Source of the DNA: Sinonovacula constricta
Lineage: Eukaryota; Mollusca; Bivalvia; Cardiida; Solecurtidae
Assembly: GCA_007844125.1 (NCBI GenBank)
Contig: CM017558.1
Span: 22,955,915-23,019,914 of the forward strand
Direction of reading: 5' to 3'
DNA length: 64,000 nt
Shown: in pieces, positions 22,623-35,041 of the stretch
Numbering within the stretch: position 1 is the first letter of the stretch
Layout of the letters: each line of letters opens with the position of its first letter
Notes under the pieces: generated by a model
What the model saw: the letters and a program-made list of their open reading frames with translations, nothing else
Databases searched by the model: none
What the model was told of the DNA's origin: nothing
Made by a program: the position numbers and the translations under genes

Positions 22623-24773
22623 CAACAGCATTGTTGAACAACATTGTGCTGTTGATTTCAGGTAAATCTTGGTGCCCAAAAACATACTTGGAAAAAATGA
22701 TGCTGCAAGTATACACCATATCGAAATGAAGCCCATATATACAGTATTCCCTGGATGGCAGTAATCATTCCCTGTTCTTATCAGCTAGACATGATGTGAT
22801 GTAATATAGCTTGTTCTAACCGTGTGAGTTTAATTAATACCAGGTGCAACTGTTATAGAAAAGTCTATAGAATATACAGAATTTGACCTAGAGATAAATG
22901 AGAGGATCTAACCAGGACTTTGTTGTGGGGGTCTATGTATACATTTGATTAAAAATACACCAAAGTTCAGAAATGTATTGGAGACGTGCTGGAGCTCAAT
23001 GAAATTTGCATATGGGGAAAGATTGTTTTGCGGACTTCCAGAATCTTGGTAAAATATGGGTCATAATTCGGTACATGGAGTTTTATTTTTTATTTTGTTT
23101 TATTCATAATTCGGTACATGGAGTTTTATTTTTATTTTGTTTTATTTTAATTTATTTATCTATAAAAAAGAAAACTGCAGGATATCACATTTAATTAAGT
23201 TTAAAAAAATTTGTCACAATTTCTTTTAAATTTGTTTTTAATCGTTTGCATCGCCTTTGATGCTTTGCATCAATGGTTTTTTTGTTATATGCTATAATAC
23301 AACTCTATAAACTATTCCAACTTTTCATATGTAAAGGGACTTTACTCTTTTAAAAAACAACATTTTTACTTCCCTTGTGGGTAAGTATTTGGTATTTAGT
23401 TACTTCAGAAATCTTAAGATTTTTCCACTTTTAAAACTTTTGAAAAACACTGAAAGACTGCAGCATGTGCATGGAAACTTATTGATTGATATAAGAATAT
23501 TGAGTTGAGCACTTTTTTAAAAAAAATAAGCATATTAAAACTTTTCTTTTTTTGTATTAAGTGTATGAAAAAACCTTCCCACAAGGGGGATAACTAAAAC
23601 ATTTCTTTCCCTTCTAAGATGGGGAGTAATACTACTCTTAGCATTTTCAAATCTGGCTAGCTGAGTTCCTCAAAGGTGGTATCCATCAATTGTCCTATAT
23701 CACATACTAGGGTTGTCGTTGTTTCAATTGATATCAATATATTGTCAATATTTTTTTGCCAATCATTTATCAATGCACACTTTATAGTAGATATATTTGG
23801 TGAGAAAAAAAGAGTCAAAAGTAATTTTTATGGCACGCTATACACAATGAAGACAGAACTATACCTGCTTCAAGTGGACATCATCGCCAGATAACAGAAA
23901 TACTGTTGATAGGACATTAACACCAATAAACAAACAATTGTAGCATATAATAGAGTGATGTCTCCACATGATCTAAGAGAGATTTTTTTTTATTTCCTCC
24001 ACAAACAAGTAAACAATGACAGCATTTTTATATGGTAGGTGAGGTTATTTGTTTTTGCTAATTCTGAAGACCAGTATTGGGTCATGTTTCCACTCACAAA
24101 AAGTACGGGTTTTTTTACCATTTCAAGGAGAAAATATCCAACAAATCAAAGAACAACAAAAAATGATAACTTTTACCCTTGGTAAAAAAAACACGACATA
24201 CCTGACTACTATATAAAATATAAAGGAGTTGTTTGAACAAAATATTTTCATGTTTTTGTTTTATTTGATACATATATAATACCCTATGAGTTTTCCCAGT
24301 TTTGTTGCAAACAACATGACAAATCCCAAGTCTGGGGCTCAGGGCTTGTTCCCAAGATGGTAAGAAAAAACTCTGTAACCTAAAATATATGTTCAATGAC
24401 ACAACCGCACCTATTTACAAAATATGCCACAAGATATGCACATTTTGCACAATCAAACTATGCATGGCAAAATGACTAGGGAATTTAAGTTTTGTGAATA
24501 TTGATTATGCATTTAAGCAGACTAATAGGCCTATGATCAGAACCTTCAAAATGCCCGTCATAAATCTTGTTCAACTGCAATTCAATAGTAATTTGTTTGG
24601 CAATGAAAAGGTTATTTTTTCTTCTGTAGTCATTGGGTCATTTACAGAAAACTGACCAAAAGTACCTGCCCATTTTCTTTGGCTACCGGTAAGCATCTGT
24701 CAACTTGTTTTTTAAAAAGCAAGTTGAAAAAAAAGAGTTATATTTGTACCATACCACAAATGTATTAGGTTAT

Positions 24774-25295
24774 ACAAATGCTTTGTTTTAAGGTCCTATC
24801 TGTAGGTTGGTTCAATGAATGGACCTTGAACTTTAAATCAATTTATTTTAATAGACATATTATAAAAACTGAATTCCATATAAATTTTGAATATTTCGGT
24901 TAACATGTAATTTCACAGGCTTGTTTTAAAAAAACCCTTAGTTAATATAATTATGTTCATTTTGCTTTGATCAACCGTCCTGTTAATTTCATATGAAGGT
25001 TTCGTTTTATTGACAGGCTGTATGGAGTTTAACATCAATATTTCTCGTCTATGAAATGCAACTTCAAAGAGATTGTGGGCTTGTATCAAAGCTGTGCTGT
25101 TTTATCAGCTCTGCTATGAAATCCATTGATCTGCATGGTAGTGTGCTCGTGACATTTTAGCTGGGTGAAATTGTTTGATGATGCAAACATTCAGAAATAT
25201 GATACAAGAGATAAAACTAGGAAGTAATTTATAAATCATGGAACATGTATGGAACAAATGCTTTGTTTTAAGGTCCTATCTGTAGGTTGGTTCAA
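24774..25295. repeat. Identical 42-bp direct repeats flanking 438 bp
   Basis: The stretch beginning ACAAATGCTTTGTTTTAAGG is identical at 24774-24815 and 25254-25295. The DNA between shows no gene. Confidence 0.85.
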
Positions 25296-25846
25296 AGTCC
25301 AACCACCCCACCCTACACACAAAAAAAAGTAAAGAAAATCTTGTACCACTGATAATCAAAGCTAACTTTATGCCTGGTGAACTTTTGAACTTTTATTTCT
25401 TCTTTTTCATTGGTCTTCATGCAGTTTTTATGCTAAAATCTACTGTGTTTGTATCTTGGTAATATTGAAAATGTAAATTTTGGGACGGTCCTTTCAAAAA
25501 AATATGAAATGTGTCAGTGTTGCATTTGTCCAGATAAGGATTGGTCTGTTGGGTACATGCTAGCTGTGCATGCTGAAGTTCGATACTAACATGCTGACAC
25601 TTTACATACATTTAATGGGGGTGGGGTGTTGACTTTGTTCCAATTAATTTAGAAAATAAAGATGAACCTGTAGGTTTGTAAATGTTTGGGAATTAAAAAT
25701 GAAGTGACCCATTAACTTGATGCCACTGTAAACATTCTTCATGATACATTTCTGGTCTACTTTCATATGAACCTTTAGGAATGCCTATTCAACTTTTAAG
25801 TATTAATTAACAATGTTTAAGACTAAAATGTTAAGATCGTACATAC

Positions 25847-28358
25847 CACAGACATCACATACGTATCTCTTGATTCCAGCATGGACCTGTGCGTGTTGTT
25901 TGTAATGGGCCTTGCTCTTCATGACGCGGTCGCACATAGGGCACTGGTAAGAGACCCTTATGCCCAGATGTTCAACCTTAACATGCCGGGTTAGAGCTGG
26001 CTTACCGCTAAAAGACTTCTCACAAAGTGTACATGCGTAGGTCACCGGAACAAAATCTTCCTTGTGTGTCAGAAGGTGTTTATCTAAAGTTGTCTGTAAC
26101 TTATATGCCTTGTTACAAATGTGGCAAAATTTATCAGCTTTGCCATGGGTACACTTCATATGAATTGCCAGACTTCTTTTAACACCAAATTTCTTTCCAC
26201 ATATTTCACAAGCAAAGTTTCTGCAGTGATTTTCTCGGATGTGTCTTCGCAGATTTTTCTTCTTCAATCCGACATAACTGCAAAAATCGCATGAGAATAC
26301 TGGTTTAACATTGTCACCAGTTTCATTCCCATTTACTATACAAGTTGAGGTTTTATTCTCTTCATCATTCTTCATAATTATGGTAATCTCTGAAGCATCA
26401 TTCTGAATTGATAAATCATTGTTGTCTACAACATTTATTTCACATTTGGCTTCTGTTTTTACAATATCACTGAAATTAGTGTCAACACATTTTGACATTT
26501 TGTCCATTTCATTTTCACCTTCAGTATCAGCGCCAGAAGAATCCACATCTGCAGTAAGTCCAAGTAAAGTAGATTTTGTGGTTAACCTTTTGAGAAACTT
26601 CATTGCAGTCTTAGTCTTTTTTTCAGAAGTGACAATGTGTTCATTTTCTTCAACTACTTTGGGAACTGGAACATTTTTAAAGGCTATGTCTGTCTTTGAG
26701 GGGCCAGCAATGTTCAAATCTGAAAGACTCTTTGGAACAGCTGAACTGTCATCTTTCAATACATCATCCCTCTCACCAAATGGCCAAGACTCTCCATTTC
26801 TAATATGAGCTTTGACATGAGCATTGTATCGACTCTTTGCAGAGAAAGATTTGTCACATATTTTGCAAGCAAACAAATTTTTGAAACCCAAGTGTTCTTC
26901 ACTCATATGTTTAAGTAAGTCTTCCTTTTCTGCAAAAAAATCAGGGCACAACTGGCAAGGGTAATCACAATTTGTAGAATCATTGTTGTGTTTTCCCACA
27001 TGCTTTATATATTGCTTTTTTGTTTTGTAAGTCTTCTTGCAAATCTTACATTCAAACTTCTGAAACATATGAACAGTTTGCATATGCTTTTTTACACGAC
27101 TTACGAAACAAAATGTTCTCTCACACATGTCACATTTCAGCTCTGGACTATCCTTATGTTTTTCATGTATATGTTTATAAAGTGAATTATGACTTCCTAC
27201 TTTAAAATCGCATAGTTCACATTTGTGTTCTTCTACTTTCTTTTTCTTTGTTCTCTTTGCATTCTTTTCTTGTAATGCGGATTCATCACTTGAACACTCA
27301 CTACTATCTGAGCTTGGTATGTTTTCAGGCACATAAACAGAATCATCCTTATCATAATATTCTGACAAAATTTTTAAATCACTAGGGACATCTTTTAACT
27401 TTACATCTTTTCTTTGGCTCTGTGTTTTCAAAGTTGTATACTTATCAGCTTTCATGTCGCATCGTATATCTTTCAAAATAACTCTCAGCTCTTTGTCTGC
27501 CGAAATCAGCTGATTTGTGTCATCTTCAACCGTCATGCATAATGTTGTCATGTTTTCCGAGGCATCTGATGTATGACCAGTGTCTGTCTCCATAGTAACA
27601 TCATCTGCAAAGTCTTCATTTGAGGCATTAGATAAAAAATGTGAGGCATTTGTGACTTTCGTTTTTAAAATTACTGTTGTCAAAGATTTTTCATTGGATT
27701 TTTGGTCTTCCCTGTCTGCCCCTACTTCTACCACAGCATTGCTTTGATTTTGGACCTTATTACACTGTTTTTGTTCATCAATAACCGTTTTGTATTTGTT
27801 CACTTTTGATGTCCCAGATGTGTTGTGTACAAGTCTATCTACATCAAATGGCGTAACATCTGGCTCTTTCTTTATAAACACATCTCGCTCTCCTATCTTA
27901 TTTGTAATAACTACTGACGAGGTAGTTTTAGTAAAACTTGTGTTAGACTTTGAAAAACTGTTGGTATTTTTACCCGTGTTCAATTCGTAATCTCTCCTAA
28001 TATCTCTGGCTTCAGGTTGATTGTACCCTGGCTGGGTTGTCTGCCCATCAAAGGAGGCCAATTGAGTTTGGCCTTCCCGTGCATTTGCATCTGGCGTAGG
28101 CACTTCTTCACCACTTTGTTTATTCTGGATCTTGGCAAATGCTTCTTTCTCATACAGATCCTCTATCAATGTGCGAGTTTTAACTAGTGCATCCCAAGTT
28201 CCATTGACTCGATATAACCCTTTGTCGACAATTTCCTCAAATGTCACACCGGTGTAGGAACCTATCTGCTCAAAGTGTGTCTTCTGTTTACTGGGATGGA
28301 TAACCGCTAAAACATCAGCAGAAATCACACTGCTAGTCTCTGTAAAAATGACCACCAT
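25847..28358 (-). CDS. Variable 5' exon C of zinc-finger locus: MV-IFT domain plus ten C2H2 fingers
   Basis: This exon codes 837 residues and ends after the first base of a Gly codon. The start is the Met of MVVIFTETSS at 28358 rather than the upstream Met at 28379, because the other two variable exons share that start and the upstream residues differ. The order is: N-terminal domain of about 75 residues containing TGVTFEE and YRVNGTWDALVK; a long acidic, Ser/Thr-rich linker; five C2H2 fingers; a second linker; five more fingers (CDFCSYVG to the HAQVH finger). The exon breaks inside finger 11 at CDVCG, at a GTATGT donor (25841-25846). No half-finger exon that completes it was found before the shared exon at 9310-9483, which fits in phase and would give a protein of about 1128 residues. 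Read through without splicing, it would stop 13 residues later. It is probably a nuclear DNA- or RNA-binding regulator; targets are unknown. It is a close paralogue of the 17531-19997 exon. Confidence 0.85.
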
Positions 28359-28929
28359 ATTTACAGCGATAGAAAACAATCTTTAAAACCCATTTAAACT
28401 TAAACCCATGTCGTTTGTGATGTTAAATATGCACGTATTTTGCCTCCTAAACAAAAGAGCAAACGTGAGCTAGTCGACATTCAAGAAGCCAACACTTATT
28501 TTCTGGACACACTGCACAAAATTGTTAAGAAAAAACACGAAACCGATATAGTAAATTTCTTAGACTCAAATGTTATCGTTTAGGGCATTTACTTCTCTGA
28601 AGAGATTTGCAAAAAATATGGAATTATGATAATCAATTAGTAAAAATCAGCCCGGTATTTGTAGGTTTATTTGTTACTGTTGTAATTGATCAATCAATCA
28701 CTCCCACCCCAAGCCGTACAGTCATTAAGGTTATTGTTACTTTAATAAAAATCAATATTTACAAATCAAATAAAAGCGAACTTTCTGGTATCACATATAT
28801 ATCTCAATTTGCTGGGGATACTGATTAACAGATTGATTGGTGGGTGTATGGATGAACTGATAGATACTGATAGATGGATGAATGGGTGGATATCTGGATG
28901 GATTCATTAATGTCAATAATGAATTGTCT

Positions 28930-29120
28930 CCACTCTCTTTTCTTTCTTTTGTTGTTGTCGTCGTTGTTGTTCCTTTTGTGTGTGTGTGTTTGTTTTTTGC
29001 TGTTTTTTTGTTGTTGTTCTGTGTGTGTTTTGTTTGTTTGTTTTTTGCTGTTGTTTTGTGTGTGGGCTGGTTTTTGTTGTTGTTTTGTTGTGTTTTATTT
29101 TATTTTATTTTTAAATTTAT
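28930..29120. repeat. T/G-rich low-complexity tract
   Basis: (GTT)n, (TG)n and T runs; it creates hydrophobic Cys/Phe/Leu open frames with no real coding character. Confidence 0.85.
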
Positions 29121-29346
29121 TTGTGTGTTTTTGTCTCTGAGAAAGATAGATTATCGCAGGTACAATATTGTTTCTGTCTATAACGTAAGATCATATTTTC
29201 GCAATACTCTGACCCAATCTGACTTTTAAAGTTTTCTAATCATTTTAGAGGTATCACGATTTCCGCTTAATGATTATCTCTCATCAGACCGAAATCAAAT
29301 TTAACCAAAGTAGGGGATGAACTAGTATTTTATGATTTACATCATT

Positions 29347-30246
29347 AAAGGGGTTATCGGTCAATTTGCCTACATCTAATACAAATATCAAGAACCCTCC
29401 GCTGTCTTTGGAAATTGCCCATAATTTCTGCATAGATAGTTTCTATGTGATGTCATCGACACTGATAAGACAGTTCAAGGCAGCCATCATTGTGGGCAGA
29501 AGCTAATGCGGGCCGAAATCGGGAAAAACGTGCTGTATTAAACTCACCACAGTGTTTTTATTTTTCAGTCTATTTTACTACAATTTATATCAAATTTAAC
29601 AGCTTTTATAGGGTAGTTTAAATATCAAAACTATATTTTGATAGTTTAAAAGGTTAAAGAAATATAACCGAAAATGATACACGGTTCATTTTGTTTTAAG
29701 TATGAGCCAATAGTTTTATTTATTTCCGTGTATAAATTCTGTGTGCATTTATCAATTGTAAAAATAGTGTATTCTAAAAATATGAATTTTCCAATGGTGT
29801 AAAGCTTTTAATTTTCGGACCACAAATGGAGAAATTACAAGAAAATAATTCCTTGAAGTTACCATCATAGATGGCTGCCAAGATAAGAGATTTTCACTGA
29901 TGTGGAAACTATCTATACTTTAAAGGCCGATTCCTCAATTGTTAGATAGTACAAATCGAAAAATGTATCGCTTTAAATGTCAATTATTTCTAAAATATAA
30001 GCACGAAATAAGCACGAGGGGGATTTCAGCGGATATATAATTATCGAAGTCGGAACTGATTACGGATGACCATGTCAAAATAAGGTAAACTGTGCCGCGT
30101 GGCTCGGATACAACGCTTTACTTTTCACACGGATGTAGCTTTAGTCACCAATAAACAGATTTTTCTTGATCTTTTCAGGTAACACTAATTTATTTGGTTG
30201 AATGCGAAAAAAAGAAAACGGCACCAACTGTCGGACCCTGCTAAAA
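29347..30246. mobile_element. Family T element with TA-flanked insertion
   Basis: Starts GGGGTTATCGGTCAATTTGC and ends CACCAACTGTCGGACCCTGC. Contains the 29435-29913 element. Confidence 0.6.
29435..29913. mobile_element. TA-flanked 479-bp MITE
   Basis: Terminal GATAGTTTC and GAAACTATC, with GGCAGCCATC mirrored about 40 bases in; TA at 29433-29434 and 29914-29915. The duplicated locus near 21750 reads straight through (CTGCATAAACTT), giving an empty site. Confidence 0.78.
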
Positions 30247-30900
30247 TCCGTTAATAAATACTTAAATAAATACTAGTTATTTCAAGTTCTTGCTTATTGG
30301 TCGTCGACGTCAAAAGGCTCCCGTTTCGCAACAACTTTAAAAATCATATAAAGACAACATTGACAGTTCGTTTCAAGGGCCTTGGGGTATGAAATTACAC
30401 GGAACTGAAAACGTAAGCTGCCCTGCACTCTATAGCTCAGCCACCATCTATAGTTGTACCCTTCAAATCAGTCGTGTTTTGTTTCATGCACAAACTCTTA
30501 CCTTCTGGCAACGAGGTTTTTACATCTTTAGATGACATGATAAAACAATCGAGGACTGTTATATTGTTTAATTAGCTCCGTTCAGCCAAACCGTATACAT
30601 TCATCGATTAAAAATACACCATACTTTAGAAATTTGTTAAACTATCTGGCGTTACATACACGTCATTCATCATGCATTTAGATGTAAGTAATAAATAATG
30701 CCGATTTTTTTATAGATTTTTTTTGTTGTTGTTGCCGTTGGTTTGTTTGAAATTTAATAAATAACCATTTTCTTAGCAATATGATAACAAGATAATGAAA
30801 CTTTGAGTTTTAGCCAGACAATTCTCATACACCTAATTGGTCAGATTAAAAAAAATGAATACAACCAATCAGAAGATAGAGTAGTGTCTCGGACTCAAAC

Positions 30901-30960
30901 TCGACAGTTTTAAAATCTTCCTCTCTGGTATCGACAGTTTTAAAATCTTCCTCCCTGGTA
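30901..30960. repeat. 30-bp tandem duplication
   Basis: TCGACAGTTTTAAAATCTTC plus ten more bases occurs twice in a row with one difference. Confidence 0.9.
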
Positions 30961-32319
30961 TCGGCACCATATCTTACTTGAACAGCCACTGGCCTTCCTC
31001 AAGGGTATTCGACTCCCAGCGGAAGTAAAACGTCTCAGGTGTGCAGGCTCTAGCTGCTGACCTGTCATCTCTATTAAATATAACGAGGATATTTGTCCAT
31101 GTTAACCAGTTTATGATCGTATTTTATATATCGATTGGTCATCGAAAATGCATGTTCATGGGTGGCGCAGTGGGAATGTGTGATTACAACCAACGACGAA
31201 CCGTTTGCCAGATGAAAGACAAGATTTCATGAAAGTTTACACCCTGAACCAGACTATCAATCCAACACAAGGGCCGTCTACATTTTGACGTTGTTAGTCC
31301 TCTACTCGAGTCTTGAACTATCATTTTCGTGCAGCACGGGCGCCATGTTAATCTGGCCATTTGGGTTAGCCACACCTTTATGTCGGATGTTTTAGTCTCC
31401 AGACACATTTCGCGCGTTCCACATTCCGGACCACGGAGTTCATGTTACAAAGAAAAAGACCCGACGTTTATTTATTCACAATACGCCCAACAATGGCCAA
31501 CCAATAAGCGACAGACTCCAGAAGTAAATCACAACTTGCATCATAGGTAGACGTGATAAGATTGAATTGCTGCATTGTTTACATCGACGAAAAAAAAACT
31601 GTTCTGAATATTTTATGTCTGCTGTTTAGTGCATTCCCCGCAGAACTGTACATATACAGATTGGTTTTTAATTCACATTATGTTATTCCTTTTCCTTGCT
31701 GTCCGGTGGAAAAAAGGACTGGCGTACTTTTCAGACGGTTTTAGAACTAGTTCGATTTAAGCTTCAGTTTTCTTTATAAATTGTTTAAATTTGAATTTAC
31801 TTAATTTGCATTATTTAAAGAAAACATACACGCAAACAGGGTACATGTAAGCGTGGGTATTAAAACACCTAACCTAGAAGGTTTACATTATTTATAAGTA
31901 GGTTATTAGGTCGGCACAGGTGCGTGTTGTCTGAACAACACAACAAAACTTAATTGTATACATATGTTGGTAACTTTTGTTACTATGTACACCGTACTCG
32001 TATAGTTAGCAATCATTACTAATGATAACGTTCACATAACACTTGGTGCATTTTCTATTTCTATGCATTTCTATATATGTCTATGAATAAATACACATTT
32101 GGCAGTTTATACCATGTAAAGCATAACTATTATATGATTTTCATTTATCATATCATAAATATCATGTAACATCAGTAAACTCTGAATTAAGTGTTAGGTT
32201 TAAAACACGTGATGTCTGTTAATAAGTCTGGCCTTATAAATACAAAACAAAACAAACAATTAAAACCCCACAAAAACAATATTTAGCATAACTACGACCT
32301 ACACTTTTGCTTATATGGC

Positions 32320-32420
32320 TCCAAGACAATTCTGGTAATAATGGAGGAAGACCGGGTCTTTTGTCTAGATAGAACCACCGGTGCACCGCAGGTTAGCTGG
32401 AATGACCTGCACCTTAATTA
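32320..32420 (-). repeat. SINE-B fragment
   Basis: GGTAATAATGGAGGAAGACC and GATAGAACCACCGGTGCACC match the reverse strand of the SINE-B body. Confidence 0.55.
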
Positions 32421-33264
32421 TTTGGTAAATTGACAAGAAAGATTGAATTTTCATCGCATAAACAAGACTATATTCCACCGTTAGCTGCCAAGCACAGATT
32501 AACAAAACTTAATCAAATGGTGTAGGTGTCATTATCACGATCTGCGCCATTTGTACTTCCAAGTCGATAGCAATCATGTCCGGTTAGCTTTGCATATATA
32601 TACATTCACATTTAATTGATTTAAAATAACGTTGAATGAAGATTAAGAATGGGTGAATAAACGCGTACTATGTACTGTTAAAATTGATGTTCATGTTTTA
32701 CTAAAAGAACCGTCTCCAGATAACTGAAATACTGTTGGTGGGAAGATAAACCCAATAAGTTCAATAACAAAGGACAAAGACATTTTTCGTAAGGAAAAAA
32801 ATATGTGCGATTGTTTTCTCTATAGATCGCTGACAAGCAAAGCACTGCTCTTTTTTGAAAAGTTAAGTTAAATATGTTAGTATGTCTTAGAAAAAAGGAA
32901 AACAACTTGTATTCTATTGTAATTCCTATAAAACATGTATATAATTCATTTGGAGCCATACATGTGCACATAGATAGCTGATTCTTTGATCTGAAGTTTG
33001 TCCTCTTGCTGATTTCATTACATAATACCTGCATAATACATTAGCGGTCATGTGCATCTCCTAAAGTCTAGACGGTTGATATAGGAAGAGGTCATTACGC
33101 CAATTGTAAATAATTTTTATCATTAAAATGCACATTACTTGGCTATGTTTTGTCATTGTTTATCTGTTGCTTCAGTGACTTGTTAAATTAACTTGATAAA
33201 TTAACTTGAACCACACTGAACCAGTTGCAGTGCATCTACAGGGCCTAGAGTGCAAACTAAGTTT

Positions 33265-33880
33265 TTTTTGTTTCTGATACATGAACCAACACAATGATGG
33301 CCATATGCGAGTCGTCCAGCTATTTTTTAGTGGCTGAAGAGCCCCAGACATTTGTCTAGGCAGAGCTACTGATCATGGGTGGATCCAGGGGGGAATGGGA
33401 TAGGGGAGTGTGGGCGTGGTGACCCATCCCCCGCCACCAACCAGGTAAAAATGTAGTTTAGAAAACACATACATGTCAGCTTCAAAAAAGACTTTTAAAG
33501 TAAATTAGTCTGTTGACTGATTAGGTCAAAGTTAGGACCCCTTACTGTGTATATATATCTAGTATTTACTGCAATAAACTTGAATGGATCTTGATTTATA
33601 CCACCATACACCAAAATTTTCTGTATCTGCCCATGCTACTGATGCACCGAGGTAAGCTGGAAAAAAATATTCTTTTTTGTTTTTAAACACACGGCAGTGA
33701 CCAATTAAGATCATTATAGCAACATCCAGCTATTTGAGTTGAAAGAGATACAAATGTCTGTGTAGAACCACAAGCACCATGCAGGTCAGCTAGAAGACTC
33801 TCCCACATTAAATCTTTCTCCTCAAACAGGACTCAAACCTACATGGTGGGAGGCTTAACAGTTACAATCCGAGAAGTATG
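33265..33880 (-). repeat. Two SINE-B fragments
   Basis: Pieces at 33265-33395 (CACAATGATGGCCATA; GACATTTGTCTAGGCAGAG) and 33690-33880 (GTGTAGAACCACAAGCACC; GGACTCAAACC near the tRNA-like end), both reverse. Between them is a low-similarity stretch with no gene. Confidence 0.55.
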
Positions 33881-35041
33881 GGATTCTATCTCTACATCAT
33901 AGGCCCCTGTACCAAGTTTAAGCAGGATGAAATCATAGAAGACACAACATCAGGGATCTGTTCAGACATTTATTTAATATGTTGCAGTTCAGCCGTGAAA
34001 TAACAATATGCATATTTATGCATAATTGAACATGGAAGAAGTTAGTGGTAAAAACGAGTCACATTTAAACTCTATAGCATGTTAGCCCATTCTAGACGAT
34101 TAGTTACATAGAGATCAAATAAAGAAACTTGTTTTAAAGATGTACACAAACTCGAATTACATTTAACATTTTTTATATTAATGAATAAAAAAGAATAAAG
34201 TGTAACATTTATACTGAAAAGGTCCACTTATTTTTCAATGTCAACATAACTGAACATAACAAAACCCATCCTTAAAAAGGAATACATGGGTGCTAAATAA
34301 ATTTATGTTATTGTTGTTTTTTACAATAAAGATAAATGCATTTAAGAACTCTGAAAACTTAAAAAAGGCCATACAATGGGGTACATTGGGGAAATGGAGA
34401 TTGTCTCCCTTGTTCGTAATATCCGAGGTATTCCAAACATTAGGTAGGTCCTTTTAGTTGCAATTCTTGGACTTTATCACCTGTTCTTTGGTAGATATTG
34501 CAATAAAATTGACATTTCTTACTTTTGCATCACTATAAGCTTAAAATCCATTTAAATATTTATAGAGATATGTTATCTAAAAAAAGAAAGTGGAAGCCTT
34601 TGTTGATGATGGTAAACCTGGATACCATAAGACAGGCAGAAAAGTCAGGATACACTCCAAAGAGCACAAACATAAAAACCGAGTAAAACAAATGAAAGGA
34701 CCTACATGTGTTTAGGGATTATTCAGGGGAGACTATTCATTAATGTTTTGCATTTCACTAAGTTTTATGACTACTGAGCATAGTAACTAGATTGCACTTT
34801 TGAGGTTGACATATATGACAAGGACACTTGCCAGTATATATTTGTAATATATTGATGGATTATCAAAATCTTTGATATCAAACAAGGTTAGCAAATCCCT
34901 GAATGGCTTCTAATTAAGAGTAAATTAAACAATACACGGTTGCTTCTGAACAGCAATAAAAATATATATTTAACTTATGTAAAGGGCAGAAAAAACACAA
35001 CAACAATAAAATATCAGTGATATGTATTTATTAAATATCTG

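Larger units (their letters stand above)
17290..22990. repeat. Segmental duplication, copy 1 (contains variable exon B)
   Basis: Similarity with 25650-30650 runs from intron sequence below the exon (AAATGTTTGGGAA, ACTGTAAACATTCTTCAT) through the exon, the 5' flank (CAAAAGAGCAAA, GCCAACACTTA) and upstream DNA (GGTACAATATTGTTTCTG; TTAAAAATACACCA). This copy alone has the nested SINEs (20497-21310) and the young family T element at 21983-22471. Confidence 0.8.
25650..30650. repeat. Segmental duplication, copy 2 (contains variable exon C)
   Basis: This is the partner of 17290-22990, in the same orientation about 8.3 kb away. It alone carries the TA-flanked insertion at 29435-29913. Coding parts are clearly more similar than flanks. 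Edges are approximate and were set by eye. Confidence 0.8.

Noticed and set aside
26419..27205. Plus-strand frames antisense to variable exon C (and the equivalents at 18103-18890)
   Set aside because: Present in both paralogues only because the minus strand codes for conserved fingers.
28874..29229. Hydrophobic Cys/Phe/Leu-rich frames resembling a membrane protein
   Set aside because: They come from a T/G-rich low-complexity tract with two overlapping frames of the same kind.
31184..31408. Possible first exon on the minus strand in a less AT-rich patch
   Set aside because: No conserved domain, no clear donor in phase; the MAPVLHEND frame stops after 14 codons.
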